From NCBI RefSeq assembly GCF_003854965.1, contig NZ_RQPI01000009.1, positions 124,001 through 188,000 on the forward strand: DNA of 64,000 bases, in the 5' to 3' direction. The DNA is from Paenibacillus rhizophilus. Its GTDB lineage: Bacteria; Bacillota; Bacilli; Paenibacillales; Paenibacillaceae. The position numbers and the translations under genes are program-made. Below the pieces are notes generated by a model. That model made no database searches. It was not told the DNA's origin and was given only the letters and a program-made list of their open reading frames with translations. Positions within the stretch are counted from its first letter, which is position 1. Each line of letters opens with the position of its first letter. Below are positions 1 to 8,539 of the stretch, piece after piece.

Positions 1-488
1 CCGCGAAGGCCAGCTACCATACGAAAAACGCCAAGCTTGCGATAGCCTCCGGCGGTATGAGCGGCGAAGGGTATATGGAAGGAAGCTCGGTGCAGACGGA
101 GCGGGTTCCTTACACTTATTCGGATTCAATTTTTGTCGAGATTGCGGAAGAATTCGGCTTCGTGGGCTCGGCTGTGGTGCTGCTCCTTTACTTTATTCTG
201 ATCCACCGGATGATTCTGATCGCGCTCGAATGCAGGGACAGGGGCGGGCCGTTCATTATTGTCGGCATTGTCGCCATGATGCTGTACCAGATTTTTGAGA
301 ATATCGGAGCTTTTATCGGACTTATGCCGCTTACCGGAATTACCCTGCCTTTCATCAGTTACGGGGGAACCTCGCTGCTGATCAATATGGCGAGCATCGG
401 GCTCGTGATGAGCGTGCGGTTGTACGGGCAGGAGGAAGAAGAGGATTTGCCGAAGGCCTCGTATACGGCTCCGGCCAGACAAGGATGA
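1..488 (+). CDS. SEDS family (RodA/FtsW/SpoVE) cell-wall polymerase, C-terminal part
   Basis: The reading frame is open from the window edge (first codon at position 3), so the 5' end is missing and the ATG at 57 is internal. The visible part is about 161 residues with hydrophobic membrane segments. It contains the SEDS hallmark GLMPLTGITLPFISYGG near the end, followed by an acidic cytoplasmic tail. SEDS proteins are multi-span membrane glycosyltransferases that polymerise peptidoglycan from lipid II with a partner class B PBP. The string FENIGAFIGLMP resembles RodA more than FtsW, but the subtype cannot be settled from this fragment. It is followed by a 10-bp tandem repeat and a terminator. 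Confidence 0.85.
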   Translation, partial: AKASYHTKNAKLAIASGGMSGEGYMEGSSVQTERVPYTYSDSIFVEIAEEFGFVGSAVVLLLYFILIHRMILIALECRDRGGPFIIVGIVAMMLYQIFENIGAFIGLMPLTGITLPFISYGGTSLLINMASIGLVMSVRLYGQEEEEDLPKASYTAPARQG

Positions 489-500
489 CCCAGACGCTTT

Positions 501-560
501 CTTGTAAGACCTTGTAAGACCTTGTAAGACCTTGTAAGACCTTGTAAGACCTTATAAGAC
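501..560. repeat. six tandem copies of a 10-bp unit
   Basis: The unit CTTGTAAGAC occurs five times head to tail (501-550), followed by a sixth copy with one change (CTTATAAGAC, 551-560). The array lies between the SEDS stop codon and its terminator. Its unit length is close to one helical turn. No function is known to me. Confidence 0.95.
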
Positions 561-580
561 AAAAATAAGACGAAAACCCA

Positions 581-626
581 CAACCGCCAGGATGCCTTTG
601 TTAAGGCCGCCTGGCGGTTGTTTTTA
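581..626 (+). terminator. intrinsic terminator after the SEDS gene
   Basis: A perfect 10-bp stem, CAACCGCCAG (581-590) with CTGGCGGTTG (611-620), is followed by TTTTT. It lies between two convergent genes and could serve only the plus-strand gene with its T-tail. Confidence 0.85.
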
Positions 627-657
627 TTGTTCTGCCGACTCAGGACCTTTCACCCGC

Positions 658-1704
658 TTAGTTAAAGCTCATTGTAACTGTTCCTCTGCCTCCCCCGGCA
701 GTCACTGCCGCGACAGCTCCGTTAACGAGTGTCAACTGGGGAGGCACATGTCCGATATCCGCCTCGTAGACGACCGGAATGCCAAGCTCGCCCGCAAGCT
801 GCTCCAAGGAGTCGGCGAGGCCGAAATCCTGCACGGGCGAGTATCCCGCCGGTCTGCCGTACAAAAGCCCGCGGCAGTTCTCAAACCAGCTGCACTCTTT
901 CATCTGCCACAGCTGCCGGTGAATATCGCCAGCGTTCCGCTGCGAGCTTTCCAGGAACCAGACCGTGCCTTCCTCACCGCAGTAATCGCGGATGAAGGTG
1001 GGAACCGGAGCGTAAGGCGTACCGATCAGCGTGGTCAGCGTCTCAAGGCAGCCGCCGATGAGTCTGCCGCCAAAAGAGACGGCGGGGTCTTCGCCGCTTG
1101 CGCCGCCCGGGGCGATCGTCCGCCAGCTTGTTGGCGTATCCAGGATAAAGCCCGGCTTGGTTATATCCCAGGCTGATTGATACATAGCCGACGAGGTCTG
1201 GGCAACCGTCCCGCCGGCCCCGGTTCCAACCACGTCCCGCCAGCGGGCGGTAACATCATCCAGCGGCCGGGCCCGCAGGTCGATGAAATTGGTGCCGTGT
1301 GCGGTCGCGCAGCCGGTCATCAGGGTGTAAGCGAACAGGAAGGTGCTTGTATCCGAGTAGCCGATCATCCACTTCGGCGGCGCCGTCCGCAGCTTCTCCC
1401 AGTCCATGAGCGGCAGGATTTCCATCAGAAATTCGCCGCCCCACGGAGGCATTACAACACCGACCGTATCATCCAGCAAAAAAGCTTGAAGCTCGGCCGC
1501 CCGTTCAGCCGCCGGGGCGAGGGCCAATTTGGCCCGGGAGCGGAGAACGGCGCCTTCCCTCACGATAAATCCGAGCTCCTGCGCATGCTCGGCGGCCTGA
1601 TTAAATAAGCCGACATGCTCCGGGCGGACTCCGCTGGAAGGGGCGGTGACGGCAATGACGCCGCCGGCAAGCAGGGGGGCGGGGTAGCGGATGGATTGGT
1701 TCAA
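658..1704 (-). CDS. S66 family peptidase (LD-carboxypeptidase / MccF-like)
   Basis: 348 aa. The family cleaves L,D-peptide bonds of muropeptides, or inactivates microcin-C-type nucleotide peptides (MccF branch). Family features seen are the N-terminal GGVIAVTAPSSG, the nucleophile region IGYSDTSTFL (catalytic Ser), the WFLESSQRN segment (Glu) and the C-terminal GHVPPQLTLVNGA (His), which together form the Ser-Glu-His triad. I chose the TTG start at 1704 because an AGGAGG box sits just upstream. The frame runs open to 2022, but that extension has no ribosome site and overlaps spoIIR. The gene is convergent with the SEDS gene. Whether it acts in murein recycling or toxin immunity cannot be told. 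Confidence 0.85.
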   Translation of the reverse strand: MNQSIRYPAPLLAGGVIAVTAPSSGVRPEHVGLFNQAAEHAQELGFIVREGAVLRSRAKLALAPAAERAAELQAFLLDDTVGVVMPPWGGEFLMEILPLMDWEKLRTAPPKWMIGYSDTSTFLFAYTLMTGCATAHGTNFIDLRARPLDDVTARWRDVVGTGAGGTVAQTSSAMYQSAWDITKPGFILDTPTSWRTIAPGGASGEDPAVSFGGRLIGGCLETLTTLIGTPYAPVPTFIRDYCGEEGTVWFLESSQRNAGDIHRQLWQMKECSWFENCRGLLYGRPAGYSPVQDFGLADSLEQLAGELGIPVVYEADIGHVPPQLTLVNGAVAAVTAGGGRGTVTMSFN

Positions 1705-1782
1705 AGCTTTTCCTCCTCTTGTATGTATGATCCATACTCTACGAACAGTGTATGCGCACAGCAAAAATAAATAGATTAATAG

Positions 1783-1812
1783 GTTTGGACGCTCCGCCTT
1801 CCGGGGATACTG
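1783..1812 (+). promoter_or_regulatory. putative sigma-F promoter of spoIIR
   Basis: GTTTG (1783-1787), a 15-nt spacer and GGGGATACTG (1803-1812) fit the forespore sigma-F consensus (GYWTA, then GGNNANAHTR) with one mismatch in the -35. It lies 34 bp ahead of spoIIR, a gene under sigma-F in Bacillus subtilis. Confidence 0.6.
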
Positions 1813-1846
1813 ACTGACATGAAGCCAGTGGAGAGGGGTATCCCAA

Positions 1847-2608
1847 ATGAACGTCAAAAGAGAAATTGCCAGAGATTCGCTGCGTAAGACCTTTACGTAT
1901 ACTGCCATTTTAATTTGTATCTTTATGTTTGTCATGATGGCCTGGGAAGGGCAAAAAACCGATGCCGCCGTTAGCGGCGGACCCATTCCGCAGGAATCGA
2001 TCCGGCTGCGGATTCTCGCCAATTCGGACGGGGCGCAGGATCAGCTGGTCAAGCGGCAGATCCGCGATAAAATTGTCGAGCAGATGAACGGGTGGGTCGC
2101 TGAACTGGAGGACCCGCAAAGCCTCGATCAGGCGCGTGCCGTTATACGCGAGCATTTGCCGGAGCTGGAAAAATTGGTGGGCGGCGAACTGGACAAGCGC
2201 GGCATCGGCTACGGCTATAAGGTGGAGCTGGGGGTCGTTCCGTTTCCGACCAAGCTGTACGGAGGGACGGTTTATCCCGCCGGGGAATATGAAGCGCTTC
2301 GCGTCACACTTGGAGAAGGCAATGGACAGAATTGGTGGTGCGTGCTGTTCCCGCCGCTCTGCTTCATCGATGCGGGTTCGGGCGATGCGGCGGCCAAACC
2401 GGCAGGGGATGCCAAGGCCGCGAAGTTGTCTGCGGATGGAAAGGGCTACGCCGGAATAGCGAAGGAAGGCCAGGCGGCGCTGGCGGGTGACCGGCAGCCG
2501 GATTCCACGGCTCAAGCGGGAGCCGCCGGAGAGGAACCGAAGGTGCGGTTCTTTGTCTGGGACCTGCTGGTGAAAATCGGAGGCTGGATCAGCAGTTTGT
2601 GGGCATAG
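1847..2608 (+). CDS. spoIIR: stage II sporulation protein R
   Basis: 253 aa. SpoIIR is made in the forespore and crosses to the intermembrane space, where it triggers SpoIIGA to process pro-sigma-E in the mother cell. An N-terminal membrane/signal segment (about residues 14-35) precedes the conserved core: SIRLRILANSD, then KRQIRDKIV and the GGTVYPAGEYEALRVTLG / NWWCVLFPPLCFID block. Before the C-terminal hydrophobic tail there is an Ala/Gly/Lys-rich linker (about 180-230) that looks poorly conserved. A sigma-F-like promoter precedes it and a strong terminator follows. Confidence 0.95.
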   Translation: MNVKREIARDSLRKTFTYTAILICIFMFVMMAWEGQKTDAAVSGGPIPQESIRLRILANSDGAQDQLVKRQIRDKIVEQMNGWVAELEDPQSLDQARAVIREHLPELEKLVGGELDKRGIGYGYKVELGVVPFPTKLYGGTVYPAGEYEALRVTLGEGNGQNWWCVLFPPLCFIDAGSGDAAAKPAGDAKAAKLSADGKGYAGIAKEGQAALAGDRQPDSTAQAGAAGEEPKVRFFVWDLLVKIGGWISSLWA

Positions 2609-2654
2609 ATTCTATTGTTTTGCCGCCGGATATGTTACTATTTTCTTATAGATA

Positions 2655-2686
2655 AACGGCCCCACGCGGTGGGGCCGTTATTTTTG
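2655..2686 (+). terminator. terminator after spoIIR
   Basis: AACGGCCCCAC pairs with GTGGGGCCGTT around a 3-nt loop, followed by ATTTTTG. It isolates spoIIR from sua5. Confidence 0.85.
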
Positions 2687-2703
2687 AACGGAGGCCTGTG
2701 AAC

Positions 2704-3864
2704 ATGGAAACGAAATATTGGAAGCTGAGCTACGCGGAGGGGGTAACCGGACGGGAACGGAACCCGGCGGACGTTGCGGCGATTGCGGAAGCGGCGGAGA
2801 TGCTGAAGGCAGGCAATACGGTCGCTTTTCCGACTGAGACGGTGTACGGCCTCGGGGCGGACGCGAGGAATGCGGAGGCGGTCGAGGCGATTTTCAAGGC
2901 CAAGGGACGGCCTTCGGACAATCCCCTGATTGTCCACATCGCCGACCGGGCGGCGCTCGGAGAGCTTGTGACGGAGGTGCCCGCGGTGGCGGCAGCCTTA
3001 ATGGACGCCTACTGGCCCGGCCCGCTGACCGTGGTGCTGCCGCTCCGGGCCGGCGTGCTGTCCGCGCGCGTAACGGCAGGGCTGGACACGGTCGGCGTGC
3101 GCATGCCGGATCATCCCGTGGCGCTGGCTCTGCTGGCCGAAGCCGGATGTCCGGTCGCTGCTCCCAGCGCCAACCGCTCCGGGCGGCCGAGCCCGACGCT
3201 GGCCGGACATGTGCTGGACGATCTTGCCGGCAAGATCGGCGGCGTGCTGGACGGCGGAGCCGCGGGCGTCGGTCTGGAGTCGACCGTCGTGCAGGTACAG
3301 CCGGACGGCTCCGTCGCCGTGCTCCGTCCCGGCGGCATCACGGCCGCGCAGCTGGCGGCCGTCGCGGGAGAAGCCGCCGTCACGGGCGTTTCAGCGGCGC
3401 CTGATTTCACGCCTCCGCAGGAAGCGGCGGAGGCTCCGGAACGCCCCGCCCCGGACGCGGCGGGGGACGGCAGCCCGGCGCCGCGCGCGCCGGGCATGAA
3501 GTACGCGCACTACGCGCCGCGGGGCTGGCTCGGTGTCGTGCGCGGGTCTTCGCCGGCGGGCGCGGCGAAGGCGGCGGCGGGCCTGCTGGCCGCGGCCCGC
3601 GAGCGCGGCGAGACGACGGGGATGCTCCTCTTCGAGGAGCATCTGCCCCTGTATCCCGCCGGCGCCGCCGACTGCGTCGTCTCGCTCGGCCCGCTGGCCT
3701 CGCCGGAGACGGCCGCCCGCTCCCTCTATGCCGCGCTGCGGCGCTTTGATGAAGCGGAAGCGACCTATATCCTGGCTGAAGCTTGCCCGGAGACAGGGCT
3801 CGGGTCCGCCATTATGAATCGGCTGATGAAGGCCGCCGCGGGCCGCGTGATCGACGCCGAATAG
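2704..3864 (+). CDS. sua5: L-threonylcarbamoyladenylate synthase (Sua5/YwlC)
   Basis: 386 aa. It makes threonylcarbamoyl-AMP from Thr, bicarbonate and ATP for t6A37 of ANN-decoding tRNAs. The N-terminal YrdC domain shows GNTVAFPTETVYGLGADA, FKAKGRPSDNPLIVHI, PGPLTVVLP and APSANRSGRPSPT. The C-terminal Sua5 domain begins near GMKYAHYAPRG and is joined by a Pro/Ala-rich linker (about 225-265) in a very GC-rich stretch. ATG 2704 lies 9 nt from GGAGG; a GTG at 2698 is possible but close to the box. In B. subtilis ywlC is likewise near spoIIR, mntP (ywlD) and ywlE. Confidence 0.92.
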   Translation: METKYWKLSYAEGVTGRERNPADVAAIAEAAEMLKAGNTVAFPTETVYGLGADARNAEAVEAIFKAKGRPSDNPLIVHIADRAALGELVTEVPAVAAALMDAYWPGPLTVVLPLRAGVLSARVTAGLDTVGVRMPDHPVALALLAEAGCPVAAPSANRSGRPSPTLAGHVLDDLAGKIGGVLDGGAAGVGLESTVVQVQPDGSVAVLRPGGITAAQLAAVAGEAAVTGVSAAPDFTPPQEAAEAPERPAPDAAGDGSPAPRAPGMKYAHYAPRGWLGVVRGSSPAGAAKAAAGLLAAARERGETTGMLLFEEHLPLYPAGAADCVVSLGPLASPETAARSLYAALRRFDEAEATYILAEACPETGLGSAIMNRLMKAAAGRVIDAE

Positions 3865-3949
3865 CCCTCTTTTTTCCAATTTATAGAATGATTGTCCTCT
3901 TGTCCGCATATCGTGATGGTACAAGATATTCGGACATGGAGGTATGGGA

Positions 3950-4531
3950 ATGAGCATGGGCATGGGGGAAGTGCAGGCCGGTTGGGGTCAGATCGTAACC
4001 ATTGCAATCATGGCGATCGCTCTGGGCATGGATGCCTTTTCGCTTGGCGTAGGAATCGGGATGAGAGGCATCCGTCTTCTTCATGTACTGCAAATGGGCC
4101 TGCTCGTTGCTTTTTTTCATGTGTTGATGCCTCTGCTGGGGCTTGTTACCGGAAACTATGTCGGTCACCTGCTTGGCCGGGTGGCGGGGATTGCAGCCGG
4201 GGGCCTGCTCATTGCGCTGGGCGGGCACATGGTGCTTGGCTCGTTTCGAAACGGCGAGGGCGCCGGAATGAGAGGAGTGGATCACCGTACGCTGTGGGGA
4301 ATGCTGCTCATTTCGCTCAGCGTCAGCATCGATTCGTTCTCGGTGGGCGTCTCGCTCGGGGTTTTTGTGAGCCATGTGCTGCTGACGGTGCTGGCCTTCG
4401 GGGCCTGCGGCGGAATAATGTCGATCACCGGTCTGCTGCTCGGGAGGCGTGTGAGCCGCGGGCTCGGAGAATACGGGGAAGCGCTCGGCGGGGCGATCCT
4501 GCTTGGGTTTGGCTTGCTGTTCATCTTCTGA
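3950..4531 (+). CDS. mntP: manganese efflux pump MntP
   Basis: About 193 aa, very hydrophobic, six predicted membrane segments. It exports excess Mn(II). Two half-repeats each carry the signature acidic motif (ALGMDAFSLGVGIG near the start, SIDSFSVGVSLG near residue 125). ATG 3950 has GGAGG seven bases upstream; an in-frame ATG at 3944 is too close to the box. No manganese (yybP-ykoY) riboswitch fits in the 85-bp gap upstream, so control is not apparent. Confidence 0.9.
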   Translation: MSMGMGEVQAGWGQIVTIAIMAIALGMDAFSLGVGIGMRGIRLLHVLQMGLLVAFFHVLMPLLGLVTGNYVGHLLGRVAGIAAGGLLIALGGHMVLGSFRNGEGAGMRGVDHRTLWGMLLISLSVSIDSFSVGVSLGVFVSHVLLTVLAFGACGGIMSITGLLLGRRVSRGLGEYGEALGGAILLGFGLLFIF

Positions 4532-4572
4532 TACAATAGCGGCAAAAGAGTAATCCCATGGAGGTGATCTGC

Positions 4573-5160
4573 ATGCTTCATATTTTGTTCATCTGCACCG
4601 GCAATACATGCCGCAGTCCCATGGCTGAAGGGCTTTTACGCAAACTGTCGGCGGAGCGGGGGGTCAATCTGGAGGTGCGGTCCGCCGGGGTTTCCGCGAT
4701 CGCCGGAACGCCGATGTCAAGGCATGCGGCGGCCATATTGCGGGATGAGGGCGTTAACGATACGATTACTTCCTCCCAGCTTTCGGGCGAACTGCTGAGT
4801 TGGGCCGATCTGGTGCTGACCCTCACCCAAAGCCATAAACGGCATGTGCTGCACTATTTTCCAAAAGCCGTATCCAAGACGTTTACCCTGAAGGAGTACG
4901 TGCAGGACGAAGAAGCGGTCCGCAGGGACCTTGAAGAGCTTGACAGCTTGTACGCCGGAACTGAACTGGCCGCTTCGCTGGGACAAGAACCGGAGGCCGC
5001 CGATCTGCAGCGGATTATCGAGATCCGCCAGCGTATTCCTAGTGCAGATATAATGGACCCGTTCGGGGGAAGCCGAGAGGACTACGAATATGCGGCGGCG
5101 GAAATCCGTTCATCGCTTCACAGGCTGCTGGATAAACTTGAAGCCTTGCGCCGATTGTGA
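4573..5160 (+). CDS. ywlE: protein-arginine phosphatase (YwlE-like low-MW phosphatase)
   Basis: 195 aa. The P-loop CTGNTCRSPMAEG is at residues 8-20 and the general-acid loop is DPFGGS near residue 158. The residue before the second P-loop cysteine is Thr, the feature reported to give YwlE its preference for phospho-arginine over phospho-tyrosine. YwlE opposes the McsB kinase in stress control. ATG 4573 follows GGAGGTGAT; the in-frame ATG at 4558 overlaps that box. It is longer than B. subtilis YwlE (about 150 aa) by an insertion at about residues 110-150. Confidence 0.88.
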   Translation: MLHILFICTGNTCRSPMAEGLLRKLSAERGVNLEVRSAGVSAIAGTPMSRHAAAILRDEGVNDTITSSQLSGELLSWADLVLTLTQSHKRHVLHYFPKAVSKTFTLKEYVQDEEAVRRDLEELDSLYAGTELAASLGQEPEAADLQRIIEIRQRIPSADIMDPFGGSREDYEYAAAEIRSSLHRLLDKLEALRRL

Positions 5161-5264
5161 AATATTAGGCTTTGTAAGCTTGATGTTAATAAACAGGCCT
5201 CATATTTCGGCGGGAAACGGCTGATTTTTCGAACGGACGGCAGAGTCTTTTCTTGTTAAGACGG

Positions 5265-5293
5265 TTGATTTTCGGAGCATGATGATTTAAGAT
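5265..5293 (+). promoter_or_regulatory. sigma-A promoter of the ywlG-glyA transcript
   Basis: TTGATT (5265-5270), a 17-bp spacer and TAAGAT (5288-5293). Transcription would start about 10 nt before the ZTP aptamer. Confidence 0.6.
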
Positions 5294-5302
5294 ATAGACA
5301 AA

Positions 5303-5380
5303 TATCGGTTCCGGTGTAACTGGCGACAAGTGTGGACAAACCACGATGGAGCATCGGAGTAAACGGCCGGTCGCCTGGGC
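5303..5380 (+). promoter_or_regulatory. ZTP (pfl) riboswitch aptamer
   Basis: Conserved ZTP/ZMP aptamer elements appear in order: AACTGGCGA (5318-5326), a GTGG...CCAC hairpin (5331-5344), GGAGC (5348-5352) and the 3' block CGCCTGGGC (5372-5380). An intrinsic terminator starts 4 nt later. The class senses ZTP/ZMP, which builds up when 10-formyl-tetrahydrofolate is short, and switches on one-carbon genes. The downstream pair ends in glyA, a known target class. Confidence 0.85.
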
Positions 5381-5383
5381 GAA

Positions 5384-5421
5384 AGAGCAATTCCGCAGCA
5401 GTCTGCGGACTGCTCTTTTTT
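5384..5421 (+). terminator. riboswitch expression-platform terminator
   Basis: AGAGCAATTCCGCAG pairs with CTGCGGACTGCTCT around a short loop and is followed by TTTTTT. It lies directly after the ZTP aptamer and 80 bp before ywlG, so ligand binding would be expected to block its formation. Confidence 0.85.
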
Positions 5422-5503
5422 GTTTAAAATCTATGAATGAGCAAGCAGCGGTCATGTTATCCTGATGGTATCAGACAACTTGGATCTCTGAGGAGGTAAA
5501 GCG

Positions 5504-6154
5504 GTGAAACATTACGGAAAGCGAACGGAGGATAAAATCTTCGCCGCCCCGGACCCGTCCGGAAGCGGACGCGTTCTTGCGGTGGAACTGTCTATTGCCG
5601 AACAGACGCTGCTCGTGCTGCGTGAACTGGCGGATGCCGGCGGGATCGGGCCGGGCAAGGTACTGGTTGTCGGCGTCAGTACGAGCGAGGTGGCCGGTGC
5701 GCGCATCGGCACCGGCGGCGCGCTGGAAGTGGCGGAGCAGCTGTTATCCGGCGTCCGCGAGGCTGCGGAGCAATTTGGCTTTTCTCCGGTATACCAGTGC
5801 TGCGAGCATTTGAACCGGGCGATTGTGATGGAACGGAGTCTGCTGGAGCAGCTAGGTCTGACCGAAGTGTCGGCGGTGCCGATCCCCGGCGCCGGCGGTT
5901 CCATGGGCGCTGCGGCGTACCGGGCGATGACCGATCCCGTACTGGCCGAAACGGTACAGGCCCATGCCGGCATCGACATCGGCGAGACCCTGATCGGCAT
6001 GCATCTGCGCCGCGTTGCGGTTCCTTTCCGGCCTTCACTGCGCTATATCGGAGAAGCCCGCGTGAATGCGGCTTACACCCGGCCGCCGCTGATCGGCGGC
6101 GAGCGCGCCGTGTACCGGAAGCAGGAAGAAGGCGGCTCGAAGCTGTGTGACTAG
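5504..6154 (+). CDS. ywlG: UPF0340/TIGR01440 family protein YwlG
   Basis: 216 aa with a GTG start preceded by GAGGAGG. The family (DUF436) is conserved in Firmicutes next to glyA; its function is not established. Typical features are SEVAGARIGTGGALEVA, YQCCEHLNRA and PIPGAGGSMGAAAYRAM. Sharing the ZTP-riboswitch transcript with glyA suggests a link to one-carbon metabolism, which is inference only. Confidence 0.9.
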   Translation: MKHYGKRTEDKIFAAPDPSGSGRVLAVELSIAEQTLLVLRELADAGGIGPGKVLVVGVSTSEVAGARIGTGGALEVAEQLLSGVREAAEQFGFSPVYQCCEHLNRAIVMERSLLEQLGLTEVSAVPIPGAGGSMGAAAYRAMTDPVLAETVQAHAGIDIGETLIGMHLRRVAVPFRPSLRYIGEARVNAAYTRPPLIGGERAVYRKQEEGGSKLCD

Positions 6155-6205
6155 GGAAGGATAAATTACATCTCATAAACTATATTCAGGGAGGAAACAA
6201 GAAAA

Positions 6206-7453
6206 ATGGAACAATTGCGCAAGAGTGATCCGGAAGTGCTGAAAGCGATGGGATTGGAATTGAAGCGTCAGAAAGCCAATATCGAACTGATCGCTTCGGA
6301 GAATATCGTGAGCGAGGCGGTCATAGAAGCCATGGGCTCCGTATTGACGAATAAATACGCGGAAGGTTACCCGGGCAAGCGTTACTACGGCGGCTGTGAA
6401 GATGTGGACATCGTGGAGAACTTGGCCCGCGACCGCGCCAAGCAGCTGTTCGGCGCGGATCATGCCAATGTGCAGCCGCACTCCGGCGCGCAGGCGAATA
6501 TGGCCGTTTACCTTGCTGCGCTCAACCCCGGAGATACCGTACTCGGCATGAACCTGGCTCATGGCGGTCATTTGACGCATGGCAGCCCGGTTAACGCTTC
6601 CGGCCTGCTCTATAATTTTGTCGCTTACGGCGTTCAGGAAGATACCTTCCTTATCGATTACGACGAAGTGCGCAAAGCGGCATTCAAGCATCGTCCGAAG
6701 CTGATCGTCGCCGGCGCAAGCGCCTATCCGCGCACGATCGATTTCGAAGCTTTGGCTTCGATCGCAAGCGACGTCGGATCGCTGTTTATGGTCGACATGG
6801 CGCATATCGCCGGTCTGGTAGCCGCAGGGCTGCATCCGAGCCCTGTTCCGCATGCCCATTTTGTAACCACGACTACCCATAAGACGCTGCGCGGTCCGCG
6901 GGGCGGCATGATTCTCTGCAAACAACCGTGGGCTGCGGCGATTGACAAGGCCGTATTCCCGGGATCGCAAGGCGGTCCGTTGATGCATGTCATCGCCGCC
7001 AAAGCCGTATCCTTCGGCGAAGCCCTTCAGCCGTCTTTCAAGACCTATGCGGAGAACGTGGTAAAGAATGCCAAGGTTCTTGCTGAAACCCTGCTGGGCG
7101 AAGGCGTCAATATCGTTTCTGGCGGAACCGACAACCATCTGATGCTGATCGATACGCGCAATTTAAACATTACCGGCAAGGATGCAGAGAAAGTGCTCGA
7201 TTCCATCGGCATCACCGTTAACAAAAATGCGATTCCGTTCGACCCAACCAGTCCGTTCGTTACAAGCGGCATCCGGATCGGCACGCCTGCGGTGACTTCG
7301 CGCGGCATGGACGAGCAGGCGATGACCGAGATCGGTCAGCTTATCGCCGCTGTGCTTAAGAATCCAAAGGATGAAGCGACGCTGCAAGACGCTGCCCGCC
7401 GGGTTGCTGCGCTGACTGAGCGCTTCCCTATCTATCCTGCTCTCCAATACTAA
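6206..7453 (+). CDS. glyA: serine hydroxymethyltransferase
   Basis: 415 aa, normal family length. A PLP enzyme interconverting serine + THF with glycine + 5,10-methylene-THF. The PLP lysine lies in [15 protein letters not shown] near residue 228. Also visible are [24 protein letters not shown] and the HSGAQAN block. The start has GGAGG 10 nt upstream. It is 51 bp behind ywlG and under the same ZTP riboswitch. Confidence 0.98.
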   Translation: MEQLRKSDPEVLKAMGLELKRQKANIELIASENIVSEAVIEAMGSVLTNKYAEGYPGKRYYGGCEDVDIVENLARDRAKQLFGADHANVQPHSGAQANMAVYLAALNPGDTVLGMNLAHGGHLTHGSPVNASGLLYNFVAYGVQEDTFLIDYDEVRKAAFKHRPKLIVAGASAYPRTIDFEALASIASDVGSLFMVDMAHIAGLVAAGLHPSPVPHAHFVTTTTHKTLRGPRGGMILCKQPWAAAIDKAVFPGSQGGPLMHVIAAKAVSFGEALQPSFKTYAENVVKNAKVLAETLLGEGVNIVSGGTDNHLMLIDTRNLNITGKDAEKVLDSIGITVNKNAIPFDPTSPFVTSGIRIGTPAVTSRGMDEQAMTEIGQLIAAVLKNPKDEATLQDAARRVAALTERFPIYPALQY

Positions 7454-7461
7454 TTACTGCT

Positions 7462-7531
7462 GAAACGCGTGCGGCCTGCGTTTCATTTAAAGCCCCTGCA
7501 TGTCCGTATTTCGGCCTGCGGGGGCTTTTTT
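7462..7531 (+). terminator. terminator region after glyA
   Basis: Two hairpins follow the stop. The first is GAAACGC with GCGTTTC (7462-7484), without a T-tail. The second is AAGCCCCTGCA with TGCGGGGGCTT (7489-7526), followed by TTTTTT, and is the likely terminator. Confidence 0.8.
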
Positions 7532-7589
7532 GACAGAACGTTCACAGGAATACGCGGTTAGTGGAATGAAAATTGAAGAAAATAATGCA

Positions 7590-7608
7590 GAAAGTTCATG
7601 TAACTTTC
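7590..7608. repeat. perfect inverted repeat upstream of upp
   Basis: GAAAGTT (7590-7596) and AACTTTC (7602-7608) surround CATGT, in an A-rich 345-bp gap between glyA and upp. The gap has no gene I can support. The repeat could be an operator, but nothing ties it to a regulator. Confidence 0.5.
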
Positions 7609-7771
7609 AAGAAAAAGCGTGAAAAAAGTGTGAAAAGTATGTATGCGATGAAAATGGGAAATTGTAAATAACAGCCTATTTCCTTGAATTGGAAACATAA
7701 CCTTATTCTTTCGTCTTAAGGTCGGTCCGGCGACCTCAGCGTCTTCATCCCGGTATTCCGTCCCTTCCTAG

Positions 7772-7800
7772 GTGAAATGCGCCCCTGAGGATGATATAAT
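7772..7800 (+). promoter_or_regulatory. extended -10 promoter of upp
   Basis: TGATATAAT (7792-7800) is a full extended -10 element. The -35 position holds only GTGAAA (7772-7777). It lies 76 bp before the upp start. Confidence 0.6.
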
Positions 7801-7876
7801 ATACAGGATTTAGCCGCGAAAGGGGTTGCCCCGCCTCGGCTTGCATAAGACTTATAACTACCGGAGGGACAAGCGA

Positions 7877-8506
7877 ATGGGAAAATTGGTGATTTGCGAT
7901 CATCCTTTGATTCAGCACAAACTGACATTTATACGCGATGTGCGAACCAATACGAAGGAATTTAGGGAACATGTGGACGAAGTGGCTACTCTGATGGCCT
8001 ATGAAATTACGCGGGATATCCCTTTGGAAACGATTACTGTGCAGACTCCGGTCGCCGAAACGCAGAGCAAGGTTATTTCCGGCAGAATGCTGGGGCTTAT
8101 TCCGATCCTGCGGGCCGGTCTGGGAATGCTTGAAGGCGTTCTGAAGCTGCTCCCTGCGGCGAAGGTGGGTCATGTCGGCCTGTTCCGCGACCCGGAGACG
8201 CTTCAGCCCGTCGAATATTATATCAAGCTGCCTACGGATGTGCAGCAGCGTGAGCTGATCGTCATCGATCCGATGCTGGCTACCGGAGGCTCCGCGATCG
8301 CGGCCATTACTTCTCTGAAGAACCGCGGGTGCACCCAGATCAAAATGATGAATCTGATCGCAGCTCCCGAAGGCGTTGCGGCAGTACAGGAAGCCCATCC
8401 AGATGTTGACATCTATGTCGCCGCGCTTGACGACCATCTGAACGATCACGGCTACATCGTGCCGGGCCTCGGCGATGCAGGAGACCGGCTGTACGGAACA
8501 AAGTGA
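7877..8506 (+). CDS. upp: uracil phosphoribosyltransferase
   Basis: 209 aa. It salvages uracil with PRPP to UMP. The N-terminus [16 protein letters not shown] and the PRPP-binding loop [14 protein letters not shown] are diagnostic, and the C-terminal [13 protein letters not shown] matches the uracil-binding region. ATG 7877 is preceded by GGAGGGA; the frame is open back to 7826 without a ribosome site. No PyrR-type leader was recognised. Confidence 0.97.
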   Translation: MGKLVICDHPLIQHKLTFIRDVRTNTKEFREHVDEVATLMAYEITRDIPLETITVQTPVAETQSKVISGRMLGLIPILRAGLGMLEGVLKLLPAAKVGHVGLFRDPETLQPVEYYIKLPTDVQQRELIVIDPMLATGGSAIAAITSLKNRGCTQIKMMNLIAAPEGVAAVQEAHPDVDIYVAALDDHLNDHGYIVPGLGDAGDRLYGTK

Positions 8507-8539
8507 CTTCCAGAAGCGGAAGAAGAAAGGAATTGTATC

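Noticed and set aside
501..560. CRISPR array
   Set aside because: The units are 10 bp and contiguous with no spacers, and no cas genes are nearby. No other array was seen in the window.
1705..2022. N-terminal extension of the S66 peptidase frame
   Set aside because: No ribosome site, overlaps the spoIIR start, and is unlike the family N-terminus, which begins right after the TTG at 1704.
3865..3949. manganese riboswitch before mntP
   Set aside because: The 85-bp gap is too short and lacks the yybP-ykoY core.
5186..5455. 89-aa minus-strand ORF between ywlE and ywlG
   Set aside because: It lies across the ZTP riboswitch and its terminator and has no ribosome site.
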